6,761 nucleotides of DNA from Actinomycetes bacterium. Its GTDB lineage: Bacteria > Planctomycetota > Phycisphaerae > JAACET01. Within the stretch, counting starts at the first letter, position 1, and every line of letters begins with the position of its first letter. The stretch spans positions 1 through 6,761 of the forward strand of contig DAOVKO010000116.1 of the NCBI GenBank assembly GCA_030631725.1, given 5' to 3'. Both the position numbers and the translations under genes were made by a program. The notes beneath the pieces are model-generated. The model was not told the origin of the DNA and did no database searches. It saw nothing but the letters and a program-made list of their open reading frames with translations. Positions 1-6,233 of this stretch are shown here, piece by piece.

Positions 1-28
1 AGGCAAAGCTGGCTCGCAATGCTCTCAT
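1..28 (-). CDS. Possible start of an unidentified gene cut by the window edge
   Basis: An ATG at 28-26 opens a frame reading MRALRASFA before the window ends. Its ATG overlaps the TGA of the 13-codon ORF at 66-25 in an ATGA arrangement, typical of translational coupling. An AAAGG stretch lies roughly 9 bases upstream, a poor but possible ribosome binding site. Nine codons are too few to identify a protein or to prove that it is coding. It would be transcribed in the same direction as guaA, 82 bases beyond the guaA stop. Confidence 0.25.
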
Positions 29-66
29 CGTTGACTACCTTTCACAGATAAACTCTTAAACGACAT
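25..66 (-). CDS. 13-codon ORF after guaA, possible leader peptide
   Basis: This frame reads MSFKSLSVKGSQR and then TGA. What supports it is a well-placed Shine-Dalgarno sequence: GGAG at 76-73, six bases before the ATG. Its stop codon overlaps a second ATG (28-26), so it could be a short upstream ORF coupled to the next gene. It could also be the start of a gene interrupted by a frameshift, or chance. No known leader-peptide pattern, such as a run of one amino acid, is visible. Confidence 0.25.
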   Translation of the reverse strand: MSFKSLSVKGSQR

Positions 67-110
67 ACTTTTCTCCGTAGGACATCGATATTTTTATTTT
101 TGATATTCTT

Positions 111-1667
<1,557 letters not shown>

Positions 1668-1670
1668 AAA

Positions 1671-1677
1671 CCGCCTT
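1671..1677 (-). promoter_or_regulatory. Ribosome binding site that sets the guaA start
   Basis: The minus strand reads AAGGCGG just before the guaA ATG, with six bases between AAGG and the start codon. The same AAGGCGG word with the same AAGG-to-start spacing precedes the plus-strand DUF2203 gene. It rules in favour of the 518-residue GuaA over the longer open frame. Confidence 0.6.
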
Positions 1678-1701
1678 CGTATCGTTCTCGTTTCTTGTGT
1701 C

Positions 1702-1721
1702 ATTCCCGCGGAAGCGGGAAT
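1702..1721. repeat. dRS3-like 20-bp palindromic repeat
   Basis: A perfect inverted repeat with 8-bp arms, ATTCCCGC and GCGGGAAT, around GGAA. It fits the consensus ATTCCC-N8-GGGAAT of the neisserial dRS3 repeat, and the flanks (GTC before it, CCAG after it on the plus strand) match the form often seen scattered between genes in several bacterial phyla. Such copies often translate to 'WIPASAGMT' when a gene is over-extended through them, as happens here upstream of guaA. The repeat sits in the 109-base gap between the HsdR-N-like gene and guaA. In Neisseria, dRS3 copies serve as integration sites for filamentous phage; no phage gene is visible here. Confidence 0.75.
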
Positions 1722-1776
1722 CCAGGTATTCAGATAGACTCCTGCTTGAGCAGTGCTACAAGCTGCTGAAGGCACA

Positions 1777-2580
1777 TCACGTACCCCCCGGGTTTTGGAC
1801 TTCCGGCGGTGTTTCTTGGGCGGGAGGTGTCGGTTTCGGTTTCCGCGTACGCTTCTTCTTCTCAGGCAGCGAAATCTTGATGTTTTCCATCTCTCCCAGG
1901 GCCGCCTCATTCAGAATCCGCCGAATAGCTCCCACGATCTCTTCCGGTGCTACGCGAACATCACTAGCCTTCTTCAGCTTTCGGCGTAACAGCCGGATTG
2001 ACTCCTCCGACAGGATAACACTCAGCAGATTACCTGGCGTGAGGACGTTGTCCTTCCGCCAAATCTCATCCAGGCCTCCCCGCCGAACGTTGCGGTAACC
2101 GAAGAGAGAAAACTTCTCGGCCAACGTGGCCGGCTCATCCAGAAGCAGGTTCCAGGAGCTAATCAGTCTAGTCTCCGGCGGTTGGCCGAAGCTAACGTGA
2201 TACGTCCGCCATTCCCTTCCATTGGTGAGTATTATCCATTCGCACCCGGCATTGATGGCGTAGGATGAGACCTGTTTCAGGTGCTTAGTTGCCAGATCCA
2301 CATTGACCCGCTTCAGTTCCACGAAGATTACCTGCTTAGTCTTGTCGCCTTCGGCCAATTGGATGGTGAAATCACAGTACTCAGTCACGCCGGGACCTCG
2401 AACCGCATGCTCGCTGGACAAATGCTTGAGGGAATCATAACCCATAAGCGAGGCAAAGATCCGCTCTACCCGTTTGCGGGTCTCGGCTTCGTTGCCGTCC
2501 GCCCGAGCCACATCGGCAATCATCTTCCTGGCTTCCAGGATGACCTTCTTGGTTTCCCTATCAATCTTTTGTCGAGCCAT
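1777..2580 (-). CDS. Stand-alone HsdR N-terminal-type PD-(D/E)XK protein
   Basis: The 267-residue protein resembles the N-terminal nuclease domain of type I restriction R subunits (HSDR_N family) without the helicase motor. The motif series in order is an early acidic residue, Glu39 (RKRVERIF), then Asp70 (EYCDFTIQL), the E-x-K pair Glu88/Lys90 (VIFVELKRV), and Gln103 with a nearby Tyr (LKQVSSYA). This is the layout of an intact PD-(D/E)XK active site. The stretch CEWIILTNGREWRTYHV at about 113-129 is also typical of this family. Residues 140-235 are of unknown function, and the tail from about 240 is Lys/Pro-rich and probably disordered. The start ATG at 2580-2578 has GGAGGG seven bases upstream. 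The gene sits between guaB and guaA with no methylase or specificity subunit nearby, so a restriction role cannot be claimed. DNA binding or cleavage is inferred from the family only. Confidence 0.85.
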   Translation of the reverse strand: MARQKIDRETKKVILEARKMIADVARADGNEAETRKRVERIFASLMGYDSLKHLSSEHAVRGPGVTEYCDFTIQLAEGDKTKQVIFVELKRVNVDLATKHLKQVSSYAINAGCEWIILTNGREWRTYHVSFGQPPETRLISSWNLLLDEPATLAEKFSLFGYRNVRRGGLDEIWRKDNVLTPGNLLSVILSEESIRLLRRKLKKASDVRVAPEEIVGAIRRILNEAALGEMENIKISLPEKKKRTRKPKPTPPAQETPPEVQNPGGT

Positions 2581-2627
2581 TATTCATCCCTCCGTAAGAA
2601 TATCTTTAAATTGTTTTTGTTATTTTT

Positions 2628-2668
2628 GAATTTTGCTTTGTCATTTTGCATTTTGATTTTTGCATTTT
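2628..2668 (-). repeat. A-rich tandem repeat between guaB and the nuclease-like gene
   Basis: On the minus strand three contiguous imperfect units can be read: AAAATGCAAAAATC (2668-2655), AAAATGCAAAATGAC (2654-2640) and AAAGCAAAATTC (2639-2628). They share the core GCAAAAT or GCAAAAA. The surrounding 90 bases are strongly A-rich on this strand and begin directly after the guaB stop. It may be a spacer repeat, a replication-slippage product or an unstructured leader for the next gene; no hairpin forms. Confidence 0.55.
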
Positions 2669-2682
2669 TATCTTTTTATGGT

Positions 2683-4155
2683 TTATTCTTCAGCTTCGAA
2701 GGCTACGGAGTAGTTTGGTGCCTCTTTGGTAATGGTTATGTCGTGAGGATGGCTTTCGATCAGGCCGGCTCCGCTGACGCGGATGAAGGTTCCGTCGCGG
2801 CGTAGGGAGTCGATGTCGGGTGTGCCACAGTAGCCCATTCCGGCCCGCAAGCCGCCGACAAACTGATAGACGAAATCACTGAGCTTGCCGCGATAAGGGA
2901 TGCGTCCTTCGACCCCCTCAGGGACGAGCTTCTGGGCGGGGCCCTGCTCGGTCTGGGAATAGCGGGTGGCAGAGCCAGCCACCATGGCTCCCTGCGAGCC
3001 CATGCCTCGGTACTCTTTGTAACGCCGGCCCTTGTAAATGACCATCTGGCCTGGGCTCTCGTCGAGTCCGGCAAAGAGTGAGCCCATGACCACGGCATTG
3101 GCCCCGGCGGCGATAGCCTTGACCATGTCTCCGGAGTGGCGAATTCCGCCGTCGGCTAGGACGGGCACGCCGGCGGACTTGGCAGCGGCGGCACAATCCA
3201 TAATGGCAGAGACCTGGGGGACACCTACGCCGGCAATGACCCTGGTGGTGCAGATGGAGCCTGGTCCAACGCCGACCTTGACGGCTGAGACCCCGGCTTC
3301 GATGAGGTCGAGTGTGGCTTTACCGGTGGTGACGTTGCCGGCAATGATCTCCAGGTCGGAGAATTTTTTGCGGAGGGCCTTGACGGTTTTTATGACGTTG
3401 GCGGAATGGCCGTGGGCGGAATCGACGACGATGATGTCCACACCGACTTTGATGAGCTGCTGGACTCTTTCGAGGTCGTGGACACCAACAGCGGCGGCTA
3501 CGCGGAGTCGGCCACGGGCGTCCTTGCAAGCCGCGGGGAAGTTGTGTATCTGCTCGATGTCCCGCATGGTAATCAAGCCAAGCAGTTGGCGGTCGGAATC
3601 GACCAAGAGCAGTTTTTCGACCTTGTGCTTATGGAGGATGCGCTCGGCCTCTTCCAGGGAAGTATTGGAGCCAGCGGTAACCAAATGGTCCTTGGTCATG
3701 ACCGAAGCAATCTTGGTTCCGGCGTCGGCGAGGAACTTCATGTCTCGACGGGTGATGATGCCGACGAGCTTGCGTCCCTCGACGATGGGTATGCCGGAGA
3801 TGTTGTGCTCGGTCATAAGCCGCCGGGCTGCCTCGACGGGCTCGTTTGGGCTGAGTGTGACGGGGTCATTTATTACGCCGCTCTCGGAGCGTTTGACCTT
3901 ATCGACCTCTCGGGACTGCTGGTCAACGGTCATGTTGTAGTGGATGATTCCCAGGCCGCCTTCCTGGGCCAAGGCGATAGCCAAGGCGGACTCGGTAACG
4001 GTGTCCATGGGCGAGGAAACCACGGGGATGTTCAGACGTATGTTGTGGGTGATACAGGTGGAGGTGTCGGCGTCTTGGGGGACGAATTGGGAATGGGCCG
4101 GCACGAGGGAGACATCGTCAAAGGTAATACCTTGGCCGATGATCTTGTCTTTCAT
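2683..4155 (-). CDS. guaB: Inosine-5'-monophosphate dehydrogenase
   Basis: GuaB oxidises IMP to XMP with NAD+, the committed step towards guanine nucleotides, in the cytoplasm. The 490-residue protein has the normal length and a complete (beta/alpha)8 barrel split by two CBS domains (about residues 93-150 and 152-210). Visible landmarks are SSPMDTVTE at 47-55, the NAD/IMP site DSAHGHS at 245-251, catalytic Cys302 in GPGSICTTR, the phosphate-binding ADGGIRHSGD at 334-343, the mobile-flap dyad Arg398-Tyr399, PEGVEG at 412-417, and the family-typical C-terminal SHPHDITITKEAPNYS. The start ATG has AAGGAG (4166-4161) five bases upstream. A candidate promoter lies at 4195-4222. It is separated from its usual partner guaA by the HsdR-N-like gene, but all three point the same way and could be co-transcribed. 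Confidence 0.98.
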   Translation of the reverse strand: MKDKIIGQGITFDDVSLVPAHSQFVPQDADTSTCITHNIRLNIPVVSSPMDTVTESALAIALAQEGGLGIIHYNMTVDQQSREVDKVKRSESGVINDPVTLSPNEPVEAARRLMTEHNISGIPIVEGRKLVGIITRRDMKFLADAGTKIASVMTKDHLVTAGSNTSLEEAERILHKHKVEKLLLVDSDRQLLGLITMRDIEQIHNFPAACKDARGRLRVAAAVGVHDLERVQQLIKVGVDIIVVDSAHGHSANVIKTVKALRKKFSDLEIIAGNVTTGKATLDLIEAGVSAVKVGVGPGSICTTRVIAGVGVPQVSAIMDCAAAAKSAGVPVLADGGIRHSGDMVKAIAAGANAVVMGSLFAGLDESPGQMVIYKGRRYKEYRGMGSQGAMVAGSATRYSQTEQGPAQKLVPEGVEGRIPYRGKLSDFVYQFVGGLRAGMGYCGTPDIDSLRRDGTFIRVSGAGLIESHPHDITITKEAPNYSVAFEAEE

Positions 4156-4194
4156 GGCCGCTCCTTGGGGAATGGGTCTGCGGGAAAAAGGAAT

Positions 4195-4222
4195 AGGTTA
4201 GCGACTCTGGGGGCAAATTCAA
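4195..4222 (-). promoter_or_regulatory. Candidate guaB promoter
   Basis: Minus strand TTGAAT (4222-4217), 16-base spacer, TAACCT (4200-4195). Transcription would start near 4188, about 30 bases ahead of the guaB ATG, leaving room for its AAGGAG site. The -10 box is weak (three of six consensus bases), so this is a position-supported guess. No purine-sensing riboswitch or clear operator is visible between it and guaB. Confidence 0.35.
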
Positions 4223-4292
4223 GGAAAAAAGTGCCTGAGCTGAGGGCTATTTTGGCGGGTTGAGCAGCCTGGGGGAGGGTAGGAAACGCCGG

Positions 4293-4318
4293 GGCAGATG
4301 CCTGAGGGCATATCTGCC
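4293..4318 (-). other. Bulged hairpin between the small membrane protein gene and guaB
   Basis: The arms GGCAGAT/ATCTGCC (7 bp) and GCC/GGC (3 bp) surround a TGAG loop on the plus strand, with an AT bulge. It lies downstream of the small membrane protein gene and upstream of the candidate guaB promoter. No T-run follows on either strand, so it is not a canonical intrinsic terminator. It could be an RNA end-protecting or processing hairpin. A second, weaker inverted repeat (TGGAGT/ACTCCA core) lies at 4342-4366. Confidence 0.4.
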
Positions 4319-4392
4319 GGGAGCTGGGAGGGACAGAGAGCGGACTCCAGAGCGTGAGTGGAGTTCTTGTTGGAGATACCGACGCCAAACGG

Positions 4393-4575
4393 TCAGTCGG
4401 CCTTTTTCTTCCGTCCTGTCACTATCAGGATTACCAGGAGCACGTTGGCGGCAGCCAGGGCTGCGATAGTAATCAATGCAATTCGCATGGCATTTGTCTG
4501 CTGGACAATCTCAGCTGCCTGCTGGGGGGTTTGTTGAGCCAAAAGCGTAGCGAGAAGGCTAGAAATGGTAGTCAT
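4393..4575 (-). CDS. Small single-pass membrane protein, 60 residues
   Basis: Not recognised as a known family. The start ATG at 4575-4573 has GGAG six bases upstream. Residues 1-30 are Gln/Ala/Thr-rich and amphipathic (QQTPQQAAEIVQQ), residues 31-53 form one clear hydrophobic transmembrane helix (ALITIAALAAANVLLVIL), and the end GRKKKAD is basic. By the positive-inside rule the C-terminus should be cytoplasmic and the short N-terminal part outside. The frame is open for 26 further codons upstream, but these lack a ribosome site and are less protein-like. It lies between surE and guaB on the same strand, 158 bases after surE. Function unknown; a small regulatory or complex subunit is only a guess. 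Confidence 0.65.
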   Translation of the reverse strand: MTTISSLLATLLAQQTPQQAAEIVQQTNAMRIALITIAALAAANVLLVILIVTGRKKKAD

Positions 4576-4652
4576 GGTCGTCTCCAACAAAGTGATTTGG
4601 GTCCTCCGCCAGCTTTTGTATCCAGCGGAGTGGCTACATACCGGAAGGTTCA

Positions 4653-4698
4653 CTGCCCTGGCAGAGGGGAGATTTGCTGCCGGGGAAGGTCAGGGCAG
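4653..4698 (-). other. Inverted repeat after surE, in the leader of the small membrane protein gene
   Basis: CTGCCCTG (4653-4660) and CAGGGCAG (4691-4698) are perfect 8-bp complements around a 30-base loop. The loop contains a further short pair GCAG/CTGC (4661-4664 and 4677-4680), giving a branched or bulged hairpin. It starts 36 bases beyond the surE stop and ends 78 bases before the next start codon. There is no T-run, so it may be a transcript-stabilising structure or a leader element rather than a terminator. Confidence 0.4.
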
Positions 4699-4733
4699 AG
4701 GTGCTCCCTTTACTATCGTTATCCTTTATCGGT

Positions 4734-5516
4734 TTATTGGGTAGAAATGTGCCAGTGATTATCGGACAAAATTTGCAATTGCTCCTGATTTGTGAGGTCG
4801 AAATGCAGTGGAGTGACGGTTACAAAGCCCTCTGCCAGGGCCCAGACGTCCGTATCGGGGGCTCGTCCGGTGAAGGCAAACTCACGTGACATGGTGTAGG
4901 AGAGCCGGCCCTGGGAGTCCTGATGGCGTTGATAATGGTCGTCGATTCCGACAGTGGACTGCTTCACGAAGCGGACGCCGCGGGGCCTGGCTCCGGCGGG
5001 AATGTTGATATTCAGGACGGCTCCTTTTACGAGTCCGACATCGAGGGCCTGAGCGAGTAGCTCACCAGCCAGCCGGGCGGCTCGCAGGAAAGATTCGTTG
5101 ATCCGGCTCTGGTCCTCTCCAGGAGCAAGCTCCAGGGAAAAGGCCAGGGCAGGTATTCGGAAAAAGGCGGCCTCGACGGCAGCGGCGACAGTCCCGGAAT
5201 AGATTACATTTATCCCCACGTTGGCCCCGGCGTTGAGGCCGGAAACCACCAACTCCGGGGGGCTATCGAGCAGTTCTCGGATGGCGAGCTTTACGCAATC
5301 AGCAGGCCGGCCGCCCACGGCCCAGCCGGTGAGGGTCCGGCTTACTTGGCGCTTCGAGCAGAGCAGGGCTTCGTGAATGGTCAAGGAATGGCCGGAGGCG
5401 GATTGACTTTCCTCGGGAGCGACTACGGAGACTTGGCCAAAGGAGAGCAAATTGGCGTGCAGAGCGGCCAGACCGGGGGCGAATAATCCGTCGTCATTGG
5501 TCAAGAGAATCCGCAT
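4734..5516 (-). CDS. surE: 5'/3'-nucleotidase SurE
   Basis: SurE is a cytoplasmic, divalent-metal-dependent phosphatase that acts on nucleoside 5'- and 3'-monophosphates and, in some species, on short polyphosphate. The 260-residue product is the usual length. All four metal ligands fall at the canonical positions: Asp8 and Asp9 (LLTNDDG), Ser39 (ESQSASGHS) and Asn95 (VSGLNAGANVG). The conserved YSGTVAAAVEA follows at about 106-116, and DTDVWALAEGFVTVTPL near the end matches the family's C-terminal part. The ATG at 5516 was chosen because the protein begins MRILLTNDDG, as SurE proteins usually do; the 12 codons upstream open with TTG and add nothing conserved. No good Shine-Dalgarno is visible. 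TTGACT (5552-5547) and TATACC (5532-5527) lie just upstream but only 14 bases apart, so the promoter is uncertain; if used, the transcript would be nearly leaderless. Confidence 0.97.
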   Translation of the reverse strand: MRILLTNDDGLFAPGLAALHANLLSFGQVSVVAPEESQSASGHSLTIHEALLCSKRQVSRTLTGWAVGGRPADCVKLAIRELLDSPPELVVSGLNAGANVGINVIYSGTVAAAVEAAFFRIPALAFSLELAPGEDQSRINESFLRAARLAGELLAQALDVGLVKGAVLNINIPAGARPRGVRFVKQSTVGIDDHYQRHQDSQGRLSYTMSREFAFTGRAPDTDVWALAEGFVTVTPLHFDLTNQEQLQILSDNHWHISTQ

Positions 5517-5714
5517 AAGTGCCAATGGTATAACTTGCAGGGGGAAAGTCAACCGAGCAATGCCAGCCGACAGTGAGCCGGCACGGCGGGTGGGCAGGGC
5601 TGAGATTATGGGGCGTAGATGAGTGTTACCTACTGTGAATACCGGGGTTATAGCAAATTTGCGGTATGGGGGCCCATTTTTTGGCAGATAATCGGGAATT
5701 TATCGATTTTTCTC

Positions 5715-5743
5715 TTGACTGAAAAGCTGCGATGGTATATACT
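5715..5743 (+). promoter_or_regulatory. Strong sigma-70-type promoter for the candidate small RNA
   Basis: TTGACT (5715-5720), spacer of exactly 17 bases, TATACT (5738-5743). Each box differs from the consensus at one position. The A/T-rich stretch just upstream (5696-5713) resembles an UP element. The predicted start is near 5750, and a strong intrinsic terminator ends the unit about 190 bases later. Confidence 0.75.
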
Positions 5744-5790
5744 GGGGGTTCAGGTGGAGAGAGAGAATTCCACCGTAACAACAAGTTGGG

Positions 5791-5859
5791 ATGGTGCAGA
5801 TCGTATCTGCGCGTGTGATTGCCGGCGTGGCAATTGTTCCGGCCGACGTAAAAAAGTAG
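5791..5859 (+). CDS. 22-codon ORF inside the candidate small RNA
   Basis: ATG at 5791 to TAG at 5857-5859. The peptide begins MVQIVSARVIAG and ends VPADVKK. The mix of hydrophobic, small and charged residues looks protein-like, but there is no good Shine-Dalgarno (only GTTGGG directly before the ATG). P2 and P3 lie inside it, so translation and folding would compete. It may be a leader peptide, a small protein carried by a dual-function RNA, or chance. Confidence 0.2.
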   Translation: MVQIVSARVIAGVAIVPADVKK

Positions 5860-5907
5860 TCTCCCGACGCAAACGTTTTTTCTCTCCCTACGTTTGCGTT
5901 ACTCCTT

Positions 5908-5938
5908 GGCCGTCCGGATAACGGGCGGCCATTTTTTT
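5908..5938 (+). terminator. Intrinsic terminator of the candidate small RNA
   Basis: The stem GGCCGTCCG (5908-5916) pairs with CGGGCGGCC (5922-5930) over nine pairs, one of them G-U, with loop GATAA. A seven-T run follows at 5932-5938. The single wobble is G-U only when read on the plus strand, which supports plus-strand transcription. Confidence 0.88.
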
Positions 5939-5957
5939 ACGCCGGCTGGCAGGTAGC

Positions 5958-6116
5958 GGCCTAAAACTACAACGCTACTTGACGTGTTTTTACAAAATTC
6001 GGGGGTTCGAAGGCCCCCCAGGGCGCAGCCTGGGGGCGTTGGGACCCCCGGCGCAGAGGGGGGATAAACCCCGGCGAAACGGGGGGCTAAACAAGTGGCG
6101 TTGTAGTCCTAAGGCC
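5958..6116 (+). repeat. Inverted-repeat element with internal C/G hairpin array, MITE-like
   Basis: The outer arms ACTACAACGCTACTTG (5966-5981) and CAAGTGGCGTTGTAGT (6092-6107) pair over 16 bases with one G-U. A short outer stem GGCCT/AGGCC (5958-5962, 6112-6116) can extend this. Inside are three hairpins with C-rich left and G-rich right arms: CCCCCAGG/CCTGGGGG (6015-6022, 6029-6036, loop GCGCAG), CCCCC/GGGGG (6045-6049, 6058-6062, loop GGCGCAGA) and CCCCG/CGGGG (6069-6073, 6080-6084, loop GCGAAA). CCTAA occurs on both sides (5960-5964 and 6108-6112), which would fit a 5-bp target duplication around an element at 5965-6107. No transposase is present. It may be a non-autonomous mobile element or a structured dispersed repeat; a bacterial attC-like or retron role is not supported. 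Confidence 0.6.
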
Positions 6117-6161
6117 TGGGGTAAAGGCAAGAGTTTTGAACTTCTGGAGTGGGAAAGGCTG

Positions 6162-6191
6162 TTGGATTGGGGGGGTGTGAGTCGATATTAG
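6162..6191 (+). promoter_or_regulatory. Weak candidate promoter for the DUF2203 gene
   Basis: TTGGAT (6162-6167), 18-base spacer, TATTAG (6186-6191). This would start transcription near 6198, about 36 bases before the GTG start codon. The boxes are only moderately close to consensus and the spacer is G-rich, so this rests mainly on position. Confidence 0.3.
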
Positions 6192-6233
6192 CCAGCAGCG
6201 ATAGTCCAGTGGTATGAAAGTTTAAGGCGGTAT

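Larger units (their letters stand above)
5750..5938 (+). ncRNA. Candidate independent small RNA of about 190 nt, unassigned
   Basis: The unit is bounded by a near-consensus promoter and an intrinsic terminator and contains a chain of hairpins. P1 is GGTGGA/TCCACC (5753-5758, 5769-5774) with purine loop GAGAGAGAAT. P2 is GCAGAT/ATCTGC (5796-5801, 5805-5810). P3 is ATTGCC/GGCAAT (5818-5823, 5829-5834). P4 is ACGCAAACGT/ACGTTTGCGT (5867-5876, 5890-5899) with a pyrimidine loop of 13. The terminator stem follows. UCUCCC occurs twice, once between P3 and P4 (5860-5865) and once in the P4 loop (5883-5888), which could pair with ribosome binding sites. It lacks the 4.5S, tmRNA and RNase P hallmarks, and no 6S-like rod is apparent. 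It is divergent from surE, so it may also be a leader that terminates ahead of the DUF2203 gene. Confidence 0.6.
5517..6233. other. Long gap between divergent genes, holding a candidate RNA gene and a repeat element
   Basis: No convincing protein of ordinary size fits here; open frames cross the promoter, terminator and hairpin arms and show no family resemblance. 5517-5714 holds only the upstream region of surE and an AT-rich stretch (5696-5713) that could be an UP element for the promoter at 5715. 5715-5938 is the candidate small RNA unit, 5958-6116 the inverted-repeat element, and 6117-6233 the leader of the DUF2203 gene. Confidence 0.6.

Noticed and set aside
1668..1910. 81-codon upstream extension of GuaA
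   Set aside because: It crosses the palindromic repeat and the end of the preceding gene in another frame; conserved GuaA sequence and a ribosome site point to the ATG at 1667.
2628..2668. CRISPR-like repeats
   Set aside because: Units are short, contiguous, imperfect and A-rich, without spacers.
3038..3940. 300-codon plus-strand frame opposite guaB
   Set aside because: It is the antisense shadow of a fully conserved IMP dehydrogenase and has no family resemblance of its own.
5619..5921. 100-codon plus-strand frame
   Set aside because: It spans the promoter, the hairpins and the terminator, has no ribosome site, and does not resemble a known protein.
5753..5921. CsrA/RsmA-sponge RNA
   Set aside because: A few GGA triplets occur, including one in the terminator loop, but not as repeated ANGGA hairpin loops.
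5750..5938. 6S RNA
   Set aside because: No long closing stem joins the 5' and 3' ends and no central bubble can be drawn; the sequence folds as a chain of local hairpins.
6000..6017. GGTTCGAA, like a tRNA T-loop
   Set aside because: The 5-bp T-stem has a mismatch at the loop-closing pair, and no D-arm, anticodon arm or acceptor stem can be placed around it.
5958..6116. Retron msr-msd or ISxxx end
   Set aside because: Inverted ends are present, but there is no reverse transcriptase or transposase gene in the window and no retron-type branching guanosine context could be argued.
5979..6191. 70-codon plus-strand frame with TTG start
   Set aside because: It lies inside the inverted-repeat element, and its composition simply reflects the C/G hairpins.
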